Source of the DNA: Candidatus Nanopelagicales bacterium
GTDB taxonomy: Bacteria; Actinomycetota; Actinomycetes; S36-B12
Direction: 5' to 3'
DNA: 18,362 bases
Assembly (NCBI GenBank): GCA_023264215.1
Contig: JALQSY010000020.1
Location: 1-18,362, forward strand
Within the stretch, counting starts at the first letter, position 1, and each line of letters starts with the position of its first letter. The notes below the pieces were generated by a model, which worked only from the letters and a program-made list of their open reading frames with translations, made no database searches and had not been told where the DNA came from. Positions 7,954-15,515 of the stretch are shown piece after piece. Both the position numbers and the translations under genes were made by a program.

Positions 7954-9003
7954 ATGCGTCGTCTCCCCGCGCTCGCTGCCCTGGCCCTGTCCGCCGCGCT
8001 CCTCGCCGCGTGCGGCTCGGATGAGGCAGCGCCGGTCTCCTCGAGCAGCGTCGCGACCCCCGAGCCCTCCTCGGCGTCGGCGAGCCCCTCGGCGCTGCCG
8101 ACGCCGAGCTCCGACGGGATTCCACCGGGTGCGTCGCCGTTCTCGGGTCTTCCGGGCGGCGAGGGCAAGCCGGTGCTGGCCATCAAGGTCGACAACACCC
8201 GAGCGGCTCAGCCGCACGCGGGCCTTCAGTCAGCCGACCTGGTCTACGTGACGGAGGTCGAGTGGGACCTCACGCGGCTCATCGCCGTCTTCAACTCCAG
8301 CCTGCCCGATCAGATCGGGCCCGTGCGCTCGGCGCGCATCAGCGACATCGACATCCTCGCTCCCTTCGGTGCGATCGCCTTCTCCAACTCGGGAATGCAG
8401 AGCAAGCTTCGACCGATCCTGGCATCGGCCAATCTCTACGACGTATCCGCCGAGAAGATCTACGAGGCCTTCGTCGACGATCCGGGGCGGCCATCGCCGG
8501 TGGATCACATGGCCGATCCGGCCGTGCTCCTGGCCGCCGCGCCCGATGCCGAGCCCGCGCGCAGCATCGGCTTCACCTTCTCCGCCGACCCGCCGGCGGG
8601 TGGCACGCCGGTGACGTCGGTGACCATGACGTGGCCGTCGTCGCAGGTCTCCTTCACCTGGGATGAGGCCGCGGGCAACTTCATCGTGGGGCTCAACGGC
8701 GAGGAGTCCCGGTCGACCGAGGGCGGACCGCAGCGCGCGGCGACCGTGGTGATCCAGTCCGTCGAGCAGACCGACTCCGGCTACGGCGATCGATACGGCG
8801 GCAAGACGCCCTTTATCCAGACGGTGGGCTCGGGAGCGGCGGTCGTGCTGAGGGACGGTCGCCTGTGGTCGGTGACCTGGGAGCGCCCGACGCTGACCGA
8901 GGGCACCCGCTACCTGCTGCCGGATGGATCCCCCATGCCCTTCGCCATCGGCCAGGAGTGGATCGTCCTGCTGGACGAGACCATGGAGCCCAAGATCACC
9001 TGA
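7954..9003 (+). CDS. DUF3048 (YerB-like) lipoprotein
   Basis: This is a 349-residue predicted lipoprotein exported by Sec and anchored on the outer face of the membrane. The signal peptide is MRRLPALAALALSAALLAAC, with lipobox Leu17-Ala-Ala-Cys20. A Ser/Pro/Ala-rich linker to about residue 65 precedes the folded part. The DUF3048 N-terminal domain follows, with hallmark strings VDNTRAAQPHAGLQSADLVY, the VEWDLTRLIAVF segment and IGPVRSAR. A C-terminal domain (about 220 to 345) contains the conserved TPFIQT and GSGAAVVLRDG regions and ends in the family's ATG-free MPFAIGQEWIVLL-like strand. The function of DUF3048 proteins is not established. The gene appears to have its own promoter and a hairpin after it, so it is probably a single-gene unit between the PIM and pyridoxal operons. 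The next ATG upstream (7950) is out of frame. Confidence 0.9.
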   Translation: MRRLPALAALALSAALLAACGSDEAAPVSSSSVATPEPSSASASPSALPTPSSDGIPPGASPFSGLPGGEGKPVLAIKVDNTRAAQPHAGLQSADLVYVTEVEWDLTRLIAVFNSSLPDQIGPVRSARISDIDILAPFGAIAFSNSGMQSKLRPILASANLYDVSAEKIYEAFVDDPGRPSPVDHMADPAVLLAAAPDAEPARSIGFTFSADPPAGGTPVTSVTMTWPSSQVSFTWDEAAGNFIVGLNGEESRSTEGGPQRAATVVIQSVEQTDSGYGDRYGGKTPFIQTVGSGAAVVLRDGRLWSVTWERPTLTEGTRYLLPDGSPMPFAIGQEWIVLLDETMEPKIT

Positions 9004-9008
9004 CCCGA

Positions 9009-9033
9009 CGGCGGGATCGCGCCCTCGCCGCCG
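9009..9033 (+). terminator. Possible terminator of the DUF3048 gene
   Basis: CGGCGG at 9009-9014 can pair with CCGCCG at 9028-9033 around a 13-base loop, six bases after the lipoprotein stop and just before the pdxS -10 element. There is no T tract. Position supports the call; the stem is short for such GC-rich DNA. Confidence 0.35.
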
Positions 9034-9038
9034 CCGAC

Positions 9039-9044
9039 TACGAT
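9039..9044 (+). promoter_or_regulatory. Candidate -10 element for pdxS-pdxT-yebC
   Basis: TACGAT matches TANNNT and is identical to the -10 candidate before pgsA. A transcript start near 9051 would leave a leader of about 40 bases. GAGAGG at 9079-9084 is the ribosome-binding site for the GTG at 9090. No PdxR-type operator was recognised. Confidence 0.45.
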
Positions 9045-9089
9045 GGTGCCGGTCGCAAGCAGCGCGGCCCCCTGTCCTGAGAGGTCAAC

Positions 9090-9989
9090 GTGTCCGATTC
9101 CCCGACCCCTGTCACCGGCACCACTCGCGTCAAGCGCGGCATGGCGGAGATGCTCAAGGGCGGCGTGATCATGGACGTCGTCACTCCGGAGCAGGCCAAG
9201 ATCGCCGAGGATGCCGGCGCCGTGGCCGTGATGGCCCTCGAGCGCGTCCCCGCGGACATCAGGGCCGAAGGTGGTGTGGCTCGGATGTCGGATCCGGACA
9301 TGATCACCGGCATCGTCGAGGCGGTGACCATCCCGGTGATGGCCAAGGCCCGCATCGGCCACTTCGGTGAGGCCCAGGTGCTGCAATCGATCGGTGTCGA
9401 TTACATCGACGAGTCCGAGGTGTTGACCCCGGCGGACTACGCCAACCACATCGACAAGTGGCAGTTCACGGTGCCCTTCGTCTGCGGTGCCACCAACCTC
9501 GGCGAGGCGCTACGCCGCATCACCGAGGGCGCGGCCATGATCCGCTCCAAGGGCGAGGCCGGGACAGGCGATGTGTCCAACGCGGTGACCCACATGCGTC
9601 GCATCCGCGATGAGATCCGGCGTCTGGTGTCCCTGCCCGAGGACGAGCTGTTCGTGGCCGCCAAGGAGCTCCAGGCTCCCTACGACCTCGTGGTCGAGGT
9701 CGCCCGCGCCGGCGCCCTGCCCGTCGTGTTGTTCACGGCCGGCGGGATCGCGACCCCCGCGGACGCGGCGATGATGATGCAGTTGGGCGCCCAGGGCGTC
9801 TTCGTGGGCTCGGGGATCTTCAAGTCCGGCGATCCGGTCAAGCGCGCGGAGGCCATCGTCCAGGCGACCCGGCACTTCGACAATCCCGACGTCGTCGCCA
9901 AGGTGTCCCGCGGACTCGGCGAGGCCATGGTGGGCATCAACGTCGCCGACATCCCGGTGCACCATCGGCTCGAAGACCGGGGCTGGTGA
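9090..9989 (+). CDS. pdxS: Pyridoxal 5'-phosphate synthase subunit PdxS
   Basis: PdxS is the (beta/alpha)8-barrel synthase that condenses ribose 5-phosphate, glyceraldehyde 3-phosphate and ammonia into pyridoxal 5'-phosphate; twelve copies form the core of the complex with PdxT. The 299-residue length is typical. Lys86 in [10 protein letters not shown] is the first catalytic lysine and Lys154 in RSKGEAGTG the second (Lys81 and Lys149 in Bacillus). The phosphate-binding strings [13 protein letters not shown] and [12 protein letters not shown] are intact. The GTG start has GAGAGG six to seven bases upstream. The TGA overlaps the pdxT GTG (GTGA), which would help balanced synthesis of the two subunits. 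The assignment is secure. Confidence 0.98.
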   Translation: MSDSPTPVTGTTRVKRGMAEMLKGGVIMDVVTPEQAKIAEDAGAVAVMALERVPADIRAEGGVARMSDPDMITGIVEAVTIPVMAKARIGHFGEAQVLQSIGVDYIDESEVLTPADYANHIDKWQFTVPFVCGATNLGEALRRITEGAAMIRSKGEAGTGDVSNAVTHMRRIRDEIRRLVSLPEDELFVAAKELQAPYDLVVEVARAGALPVVLFTAGGIATPADAAMMMQLGAQGVFVGSGIFKSGDPVKRAEAIVQATRHFDNPDVVAKVSRGLGEAMVGINVADIPVHHRLEDRGW

Positions 9990-10630
9990 CCACCGCGTCA
10001 CCCACGGTAGGTGTCCTGGCCCTGCAGGGCGACTTCCACGAGCACCTCGTCGCACTCCAGGCCTGCGGTGTGGCGGCCGTGCCGGTGGGATCGCCCGATG
10101 ATCTCGCGCACGTGGACGCGCTGGTGATCCCGGGCGGGGAATCGACGACGATCTCGATGCTCGCCGTGCGCGATGGCCTCATGGACCCCCTTCGCGAGGC
10201 GAGAGCGGCAGGGATGCCGATGTACGGCTCGTGCGCGGGCATGATCCTGCTGGCCGACGAGATCCTCGACGCGCGACCGGACCAGCAGACCATCGGGGGT
10301 CTGCGCATGGTGGTGCGCCGCAACGCCTTCGGTCGGCAGGTCGATTCGTTCGAAGCGGACGTCGACGTGGTCGGCCTGTCCGAGCCGTTCCCCGCGGTCT
10401 TCATCCGAGCCCCCTGGGTCGAGTCGGTCGGGGTCGGCGTCGAGGTTCTCGCGCGGGTGACCCCACCCGACAGGGGTGCTTCCGCCGTCTCGACGGACGG
10501 TGCGAGCGGGACGGATACGATCGTGGCCGTCAGGCAGGGGCAGCTCGTCGCCACGTCGTTCCACCCGGAACTCACCGGCGATCCGCGCCTCCATGAGATG
10601 TTCGTCGGGATTGTGAGGCAGTACGCATGA
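9986..10630 (+). CDS. pdxT: Pyridoxal 5'-phosphate synthase glutaminase subunit PdxT
   Basis: PdxT is the class I glutamine amidotransferase that makes ammonia for PdxS. The N-terminus [13 protein letters not shown] and the IPGGESTTI oxyanion region are typical. The catalytic triad is visible as Cys83 in YGSCAGM, and His193 and Glu195 in SFHPEL. At 214 residues it is somewhat longer than most PdxT proteins. The excess lies at about residues 160-178, a Pro/Ser/Gly/Asp-rich insert ([16 protein letters not shown]) between two strands just before the active-site histidine. The insert is in frame and codon use looks ordinary, so it is probably a surface loop. The gene is coupled to pdxS (GTGA) and yebC (ATGA). 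Confidence 0.97.
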   Translation: MTTASPTVGVLALQGDFHEHLVALQACGVAAVPVGSPDDLAHVDALVIPGGESTTISMLAVRDGLMDPLREARAAGMPMYGSCAGMILLADEILDARPDQQTIGGLRMVVRRNAFGRQVDSFEADVDVVGLSEPFPAVFIRAPWVESVGVGVEVLARVTPPDRGASAVSTDGASGTDTIVAVRQGQLVATSFHPELTGDPRLHEMFVGIVRQYA

Positions 10631-11382
10631 GCGGCCACTCCAAGTGGGCCACCACGAAGCACAAGAAGGCCGTCGTCGACGCCCGGCGCGGCAAGCTCTT
10701 CGCGCGACTGATCAAGAACATCGAGGTGGCAGCGCGGCAGGGCGGCGGCGACCCGGCTGGCAACCCGACGCTGTACGACGCCATCCAGAAGGCACGCAAG
10801 AGCTCGGTTCCCCTGGACAACATCGAGCGCGCCGTCAAGCGCGGCTCGGGTGCCGAGGCGGGCGGAGCCGACTACCAGACGATCATGTACGAGGGGTACG
10901 GGCCCAACGGCGTTGCGGTCCTCGTCGAATGCCTCACCGACAATCGCAACCGGGCCGCATCCGAGGTGCGCGTGGCCATGACACGCAACGGCGGGAGCAT
11001 GGCGGACCCGGGCTCGGTGTCCTACCTGTTCAGCCGCAAGGGCGTCGTGATGGTGCCGAGCGCGGACGGGGTCGACGAGGACGCGATCCTCGGCGCCGTC
11101 CTCGAGGCGGGCGCCGAGGAGGTCAACGACCTCGACGGCACCTTCGAGGTCGTGAGCGAGGCGGGGGACGTCGTCGCCGTCCGCACCGCCCTCCAGGCCG
11201 CCGGCATCGACTACGACTCCGCCGAGGCGACGTTCGTCCCGAGCATGTCGGTGCCCGTCGACGCCGACGTGGCGCGGAAGGTCTTCCGCCTGGTCGAGGC
11301 GCTCGAGGACAGCGACGATGTGCAGAACGTCTATACCAACGTGGACGTCAGTGACGAGGTGCTCGCCAGTCTCGAGGCATGA
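10627..11382 (+). CDS. YebC/PmpR family protein
   Basis: This is a 251-residue cytoplasmic YebC-family protein. The N-terminal block [25 protein letters not shown] and the [29 protein letters not shown] segment are diagnostic, as are [22 protein letters not shown] and the C-terminal [15 protein letters not shown]. Members have been annotated as transcriptional regulators (PmpR), while more recent work on some relatives, and on mitochondrial TACO1, points to assisting ribosomes at proline-rich stretches; which applies here cannot be told from sequence. The ATG overlaps the pdxT stop in an ATGA. yebC is often found directly before ruvC; here an acyltransferase gene separates them. Confidence 0.96.
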   Translation: MSGHSKWATTKHKKAVVDARRGKLFARLIKNIEVAARQGGGDPAGNPTLYDAIQKARKSSVPLDNIERAVKRGSGAEAGGADYQTIMYEGYGPNGVAVLVECLTDNRNRAASEVRVAMTRNGGSMADPGSVSYLFSRKGVVMVPSADGVDEDAILGAVLEAGAEEVNDLDGTFEVVSEAGDVVAVRTALQAAGIDYDSAEATFVPSMSVPVDADVARKVFRLVEALEDSDDVQNVYTNVDVSDEVLASLEA

Positions 11383-11398
11383 GACGCTGGCACGGATG

Positions 11399-11406
11399 AG
11401 GGGAGG
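11399..11406 (+). promoter_or_regulatory. Ribosome-binding site of the WS/DGAT gene
   Basis: AGGGGAGG ends four bases before the ATG at 11411. This favours that start over the in-frame ATG at 11396, which precedes the site, and over the 11318 frame opening inside yebC. Confidence 0.6.
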
Positions 11407-11410
11407 CTCC

Positions 11411-12889
11411 ATGGCCGGAGCCGGACGCCAGCTGACCGGGTGGGACGCGGCCACCTGGCGCACGTCGGCGGGCAGCCCGCATCTGCGGTCGACCGTCGTC
11501 GCCCTCGTGCTGCTCGACGAGGTGCCCGATTGGCCGCGCCTGCGTGCCCGCGTCGAGCGCCTCACCCGCATGGTCCCGGTCCTGCGGCAGCGTCCGCTGC
11601 GCGGGGTCTTCGGGGTCGCATCGCCGCGCCTGGCAGTCGACCCGGACTTCGACCTCGGGCTGCACCTGCGCCGGATGCGCCTGGCGGGCGACGGATCCTG
11701 GCATGAGCTCCTCGAGGAGGCCCGTCGCATCAGCCTCACGGACTTCGATCGCGATCGGCCACTGTGGGAGCTCGTGCTCGTCGAGGGTGTCGAGGGGGGC
11801 CGAGCCGCGCTCCTGCTCAAGCTCCACCACGCGATCGCCGACGGTCAGGCGACGGTCCTCATCGGTCTCAATCTCGTGGAGATGAGCGCTTCCCCCAACC
11901 CCGATGAGCCCGAGGCTCCGGCAGCGCCCGAGCCGGTGTCAGCGGCCGCCCCCGACGTGAGCGTCGCGGACATCATGGACAACGTGCGCCGCGGCGTGGG
12001 AGCCGCGGAGCGCATCGGCGAGGCGATGATCGCGCTCGCACGCGGCTCCCTCACCGATCCGGTCCGGACCTGGACATCCGTGCTCGGCACCCTCGCGTCC
12101 GTCGGACGCTTCACCGCTGTGCCCGACGGGCCGATGTCTCCGCTGATGACCGAGCGCGGCACGACGTACCACTTCGCCGGCTTCGACCTACCGTTCGCGC
12201 AGATGCGCAGCGCCGCGAAGGACCGCGGCTTCAGCGTGAACGACGCATTCATGGCCGCCGTGGGGCTCGGACTCGAGCGCTACCACGTCAGGCACGGCAT
12301 GGTCGCGGACGATCTTCGCTTCAACGTCCCCATCAGCCTTCGCGGCGATGCGGGCGACACCTCGGCGCAGGCGGCCAACGCCGTGACGATCGCACGGATC
12401 GACCTGCCGGTTGCTGGCCTGACCGTCGACGAGCGCATGCGCGCGGCACACGATGCGGTGGCCCGATGGCGGGAGGAGCCCGCGCTGCGATTCGCGGACC
12501 CGCTGGCGGAGATCAGCTGGCTGGTCCCGGTCCCGGTGCTGGCGCAGGCCGCGCTCGCGAGCGACGTGACGACCAGCAACGTCCCCGGGCCGCCCGTGCC
12601 CCTCTACGTCGCGGGTGCGCGGATCGTGGGGATGTACCCGCTGGTGGCCACCATCGGGGCCGCGGCCAACGTCACCATGGTCACCTACGACGGGTCGGCC
12701 TTCGTGGGCGTCTCGACTGACGACCGGGCCGTGCCGGACCTCGGGGAGTTCGTCGACGACCTGCGTTCGGGCTTCGAGACCGTCACCGGGGGCGCGATCG
12801 GACCGGCCGACCCGCTCCACCATGGAGCAGGGGGCGACGGCACGCCGAAGGCTCGCGCGATCCGCGAGCAGGCCGGGAGCGAGCAGTAG
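11411..12889 (+). CDS. WS/DGAT-type O-acyltransferase (wax ester/triacylglycerol synthase family)
   Basis: This is a 492-residue member of the bifunctional wax ester synthase/acyl-CoA:diacylglycerol acyltransferase family. The catalytic motif HHxxxDG is intact as His139-His140-AIA-Asp144-Gly145. The preceding [15 protein letters not shown] stretch and the later [14 protein letters not shown] string and [20 protein letters not shown] region are family hallmarks of the N-terminal and DUF1298 C-terminal halves. Such enzymes esterify diacylglycerol or fatty alcohols with acyl-CoA and deposit storage lipid at the inner membrane face. The start is set by an AGGGGAGG site. The gene lies 28 bases after yebC with no evident promoter, so it may be read from the pdx operon. 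The C-terminal 40 residues are low-complexity and charged. Whether it makes triacylglycerol, wax ester or another ester is not predictable from sequence. Confidence 0.9.
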   Translation: MAGAGRQLTGWDAATWRTSAGSPHLRSTVVALVLLDEVPDWPRLRARVERLTRMVPVLRQRPLRGVFGVASPRLAVDPDFDLGLHLRRMRLAGDGSWHELLEEARRISLTDFDRDRPLWELVLVEGVEGGRAALLLKLHHAIADGQATVLIGLNLVEMSASPNPDEPEAPAAPEPVSAAAPDVSVADIMDNVRRGVGAAERIGEAMIALARGSLTDPVRTWTSVLGTLASVGRFTAVPDGPMSPLMTERGTTYHFAGFDLPFAQMRSAAKDRGFSVNDAFMAAVGLGLERYHVRHGMVADDLRFNVPISLRGDAGDTSAQAANAVTIARIDLPVAGLTVDERMRAAHDAVARWREEPALRFADPLAEISWLVPVPVLAQAALASDVTTSNVPGPPVPLYVAGARIVGMYPLVATIGAAANVTMVTYDGSAFVGVSTDDRAVPDLGEFVDDLRSGFETVTGGAIGPADPLHHGAGGDGTPKARAIREQAGSEQ

Positions 12890-12892
12890 TCT
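12887..12892 (+). promoter_or_regulatory. Candidate -10 element for ruvCAB
   Basis: TAGTCT matches TANNNT and overlaps the WS/DGAT stop codon. The expected transcript start near 12899 would fall inside the LexA-box candidate directly downstream, a layout in which a bound repressor would block initiation. No -35 box is seen. Confidence 0.4.
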
Positions 12893-12908
12893 TCGCACAG
12901 GTGTTCGC
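12893..12908. promoter_or_regulatory. LexA/SOS-box candidate upstream of ruvC
   Basis: TCGCAC-AGGT-GTTCGC matches the actinobacterial SOS consensus TCGAAC-N4-GTTCGA at 10 of the 12 defined positions, with the right 4-base spacer. It lies 30 bases before the ruvC GTG in a 49-base intergenic gap. ruvCAB is a known SOS target in related bacteria. The match and location together make a real LexA site likely, though both mismatches are A to C changes at conserved positions. Confidence 0.6.
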
Positions 12909-12938
12909 ATTGGACGGCGATGGCTGAGGGAGGCGCCC

Positions 12939-13451
12939 GTGCGAGTCATGGGCGTCGATCCCGGCCTCACCCGCTGCGGAGTGGGGGTCGTCGACGGCGA
13001 GCCGGGCGGGTCCTTGGCGCTTGTCGACGTCGTGGTCGTGCGCACGCCGCCGGACGCGGCGCTCGCGGACAGGCTGATCGGGCTGGAGACCGCCCTCGAG
13101 GAGCTCGTCGAACGGCATCGCCCGCACATGATCGCGGTCGAGCGCGTCTTCAGCCAGCACAACCTGCGCACGGTCATGGGCACGGCCCAGGCGGGCGCCG
13201 TGGCCGTACTCGCGGCGGGCCGGCGCGGAATCCCGCTGAGCCTGCGCACGCCCAGCGAGGTCAAGGCCGCGGTCACGGGCAGCGGTCGAGCCGACAAGGC
13301 GCAGGTGACCACCATGGTGACCCGCGTGCTGCGGCTCGACGCACCCGTGCGTCCGGCGGATGCCGCGGACGCCCTGGCTCTGGCCATCACCGAGATCTGG
13401 CGCGGCGGGGCCGAGCGCAGGCTGCGGGCGGCCGCGGAGGCCATGCGTTGA
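12939..13451 (+). CDS. ruvC: Crossover junction endodeoxyribonuclease RuvC
   Basis: RuvC is the Holliday junction resolvase, a dimer that makes paired nicks in four-way junctions delivered by RuvAB. At 170 residues it is of normal size. The four acidic active-site residues are visible: Asp7 in [12 protein letters not shown], Glu68 in AVERVF, and Asp141 and Asp144 in [13 protein letters not shown], matching Asp7, Glu66, Asp138 and Asp141 of the E. coli enzyme. The GTG start is chosen because GGGAGG at 12928-12933 lies five bases upstream; the ATG at 12948 would remove part of the first strand. A putative LexA box and -10 element precede it. The stop overlaps the TTG start of ruvA. Confidence 0.97.
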   Translation: MRVMGVDPGLTRCGVGVVDGEPGGSLALVDVVVVRTPPDAALADRLIGLETALEELVERHRPHMIAVERVFSQHNLRTVMGTAQAGAVAVLAAGRRGIPLSLRTPSEVKAAVTGSGRADKAQVTTMVTRVLRLDAPVRPADAADALALAITEIWRGGAERRLRAAAEAMR

Positions 13452-14026
13452 TCGCGTCCGTCCGAGGCGCCGTGGCCGCGGTCCAGCCCTCGTCCCTGGT
13501 GATCGAGGTCGGCGGCGTCGGGGTGCTGGTGTCCTGTCCGCCGCAGACTGCGGCGGCCGCGACGATCGGCGATGCCTTGCTGCTGCACACCAGCCTGATC
13601 GTGCGCGAGGACTCCCTCACCCTGTACGGCTTCGACGACGCCGAGCAGCGCGATCTCTTCGACCTCGTCCAGACGGTGTCGGGGATCGGACCCCGCACGG
13701 CTCTGGCCGTTCTCGCCACCCTCGCGCCTGATGCGCTGCGACGGGCCGTGGCCGCGGACGATGTTGCCACGCTCACGCGGGTGCCGGGCATCGGCACCAA
13801 GGGCGCGCAGCGCATGATCATCGAGTTGAAGGACCGACTGCGCTACCTCGCGGGATCCGAGGGGGCTGCCCCCGACGACGGGGCCACGACGGTGCGTGCC
13901 GCTCTCGTGTCCCTCGGCTGGTCGGCCAAGGATGCCGAGCGAGCCGTGGATGCGGTCGTGGGGGAGTCGGGCGGCGACACCGCGACGCTGCTGCGCGAGG
14001 CGCTGAGATGGATGGATCGACGATGA
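13448..14026 (+). CDS. ruvA: Holliday junction branch migration protein RuvA
   Basis: RuvA is the junction-binding tetramer that recruits and positions the RuvB motors. The protein has 192 residues, with domain I ([31 protein letters not shown]) forming an OB fold. Two helix-hairpin-helix motifs follow in domain [15 protein letters not shown] and [23 protein letters not shown]-terminal RuvB-binding domain ends in [22 protein letters not shown]. The start is an unusual TTG at 13448, the only codon that gives the canonical MIASVRG beginning, and it overlaps the ruvC stop as TTGA. The stop overlaps the ruvB ATG. No separate ribosome-binding site is obvious, so translation probably depends on coupling to ruvC. 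Confidence 0.97.
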   Translation: MIASVRGAVAAVQPSSLVIEVGGVGVLVSCPPQTAAAATIGDALLLHTSLIVREDSLTLYGFDDAEQRDLFDLVQTVSGIGPRTALAVLATLAPDALRRAVAADDVATLTRVPGIGTKGAQRMIIELKDRLRYLAGSEGAAPDDGATTVRAALVSLGWSAKDAERAVDAVVGESGGDTATLLREALRWMDRR

Positions 14027-15105
14027 GCGACGACGACGCAGAGCGACTCGTGGACGCCCGTGCCGACGAAGGGGAGCGCGCACTCGACGGCGCGCTGCGA
14101 CCGCATCGGCTCGACGAGTTCGTCGGTCAGTCGCGCGTGTGCGCCCAGCTCGACGTCGTGCTCCAGGCCGCGCGCCGACGCGAGAGGCCCGCCGACCACG
14201 TGCTGCTCTCGGGACCCCCGGGCCTGGGCAAGACGACGTTGGCCACCATCATCGCGGAGGAGATGTCGGCTCCGCTCCGCCTGACGAGCGGTCCGGCGTT
14301 GCAGCATGCCGGGGACCTCGCGGCGGTGCTGTCCAGCCTGCAGTTCGGCGAGGTCCTCTTCATCGACGAGATCCACCGCATGGCTCGAAGCGCCGAGGAG
14401 ATGCTCTACGTCGCCATGGAGGACTTCCGGGTCGACGTCATCGTGGGCAAGGGCCCGGGGGCCACGGCGCTCCCCCTGGATCTGGCGCCGTTCACGCTGG
14501 TGGGTGCGACGACGCGCGTTGGACTGCTGCCCGGACCCCTGCGCGACCGCTTCGGCTTCACCGCGCACCTGGACTTCTACGACGAGGCCGACCTGCGGTC
14601 GATCCTCGAGCGATCCGCCGACCTGCTCCTGGTCGACATCGACGGCGAGGGTGTCGAGGAGATCGCGCGCCGCTCGCGCGGAACCCCGCGCATCGCCAAT
14701 CGGCTCCTGCGCCGAGTCCGCGACTGGGCCCAGGTGCACGGTGATGGCGCCGTGGATCGGGAGGCAGCCCGGGCCGCTCTGGACCTGTACGAGGTCGACA
14801 TCCTGGGCCTGGATCGCCTCGATCGATCCGTGCTCGAGGCGCTCGTGCAGCGCTTCAACGGCGGCCCGGTCGGCCTGTCGACGCTGGCGGTGGCCGTCGG
14901 CGAGGAGGCGGAGACAGTCGAGACGGTGGCGGAGCCGTTCCTGGTGCGGCACGGTCTGCTCGCCCGGACCCCGCGCGGGCGCGTGGCCACTCCGGCGGCG
15001 TACGCCCACCTCGGCCTACCGGCGCCGGTCCAGGCCTGGGCCGAGCAGGGCCTGCTGGGGTTCTCCCCGCCGACCGGCGACGACTCAGCGGGTGCCTCCG
15101 GCTAG
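14023..15105 (+). CDS. ruvB: Holliday junction branch migration DNA helicase RuvB
   Basis: RuvB is the hexameric AAA+ ATPase that drives branch migration. In the 360-residue product the Walker A motif is Gly64-PPGLGKT-71, Walker B is LFIDEIHRM with Asp115 and Glu116, sensor 1 lies in GATTRVG at 161-167, and the arginine finger is in GPLRDRFGF near Arg174. The C-terminal winged-helix domain ends with the typical [18 protein letters not shown]. The ATG at 14023 overlaps the ruvA stop (ATGA); an in-frame ATG at 14008 would add five residues but lies inside ruvA and breaks the overlap pattern seen across the operon. The last 15 residues are an acidic Gly/Ser tail. All functional residues appear intact. 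Confidence 0.98.
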   Translation: MSDDDAERLVDARADEGERALDGALRPHRLDEFVGQSRVCAQLDVVLQAARRRERPADHVLLSGPPGLGKTTLATIIAEEMSAPLRLTSGPALQHAGDLAAVLSSLQFGEVLFIDEIHRMARSAEEMLYVAMEDFRVDVIVGKGPGATALPLDLAPFTLVGATTRVGLLPGPLRDRFGFTAHLDFYDEADLRSILERSADLLLVDIDGEGVEEIARRSRGTPRIANRLLRRVRDWAQVHGDGAVDREAARAALDLYEVDILGLDRLDRSVLEALVQRFNGGPVGLSTLAVAVGEEAETVETVAEPFLVRHGLLARTPRGRVATPAAYAHLGLPAPVQAWAEQGLLGFSPPTGDDSAGASG

Positions 15106-15120
15106 GCTCGTGGGGCTAGT

Positions 15121-15135
15121 GCGCCGTCATGGCGC
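15121..15135 (+). other. Short inverted repeat in the yajC leader
   Basis: GCGCC at 15121-15125 and GGCGC at 15131-15135 can form a 5-bp hairpin with a 5-base loop, 24 bases before the yajC start. A TANNNT match (TAGGCT, 15103-15108) overlaps the ruvB stop and could be a weak promoter. Either could be chance in GC-rich DNA, and read-through from ruvB remains possible. Confidence 0.2.
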
Positions 15136-15159
15136 CCGTGGAGGCCGGGAGGTGTGGGC

Positions 15160-15465
15160 ATGGAGAGCCTAGGGACGTTGCTCCCGATCATCCTCATCGG
15201 CGTCGTGTTCTACCTGCTGATCATGCGGCCCGCGCGGACCCGGCAGCGCAAGCAGATGGAGATGATGTCGGCCCTGACCCCCGGGACCCGCGTCATGACT
15301 ACGGCGGGTGTCTACGGCACCATCGTCTCCATTGACGACGACGACGCAGAGCTGGAGATCGCGCCGGGTGTCGTCATCCGGGTGGTCAAGGCCGCCATCG
15401 GCAAGGTGATCCAACCCGAACCCGCTCCCGATGACGCGCCCCCGTCGATCGAGGGCACCCCGTAG
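15160..15465 (+). CDS. yajC: Preprotein translocase subunit YajC
   Basis: YajC is a small single-pass membrane protein that associates with SecDF and the SecYEG channel. The 101-residue product has one N-terminal membrane helix (LLPIILIGVVFYLLIMRP), the conserved RPARTRQRKQMEMM stretch, and the LTPGTRVMTTAGVYGTIVSI domain typical of YajC, followed by an acidic Pro-rich tail. The ATG at 15160 is preferred because GGGAGG at 15147-15152 lies seven bases upstream; the in-frame GTG at 15154 is only one base from that site. It sits 54 bases after ruvB and 50 bases before secD, the usual actinobacterial order. Confidence 0.96.
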   Translation: MESLGTLLPIILIGVVFYLLIMRPARTRQRKQMEMMSALTPGTRVMTTAGVYGTIVSIDDDDAELEIAPGVVIRVVKAAIGKVIQPEPAPDDAPPSIEGTP

Positions 15466-15472
15466 TCACGCT

Positions 15473-15487
15473 CTGAGTCGTCCTCAG
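15473..15487 (+). other. Short hairpin between yajC and secD
   Basis: CTGAG at 15473-15477 and CTCAG at 15483-15487 flank a 5-base loop in the 50-base gap. It is weak and has no T tract, so it is more likely a neutral or processing feature than a terminator. The AAGGA at 15505-15509, six bases before the secD GTG, is the ribosome-binding site. Confidence 0.2.
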
Positions 15488-15515
15488 CCGCAACCAGCCT
15501 GGATAAGGAATCCAC

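Noticed and set aside
8030..8150. Ser/Pro-rich tract of the DUF3048 gene as a repeat
   Set aside because: It is an irregular low-complexity linker after the lipobox, common in lipoproteins, without a repeated unit.
9937..11820. 627-codon open frame on the minus strand across pdxT, yebC and WS/DGAT
   Set aside because: It is antisense to three firmly identified genes, lacks a ribosome-binding site and has biased composition (Arg/Ser/Thr), so it is not coding.
12188..14083. 631-codon open frame on the minus strand across the WS/DGAT and ruvC-ruvA genes
   Set aside because: It has shadow-frame composition and is fully covered by confident plus-strand genes.
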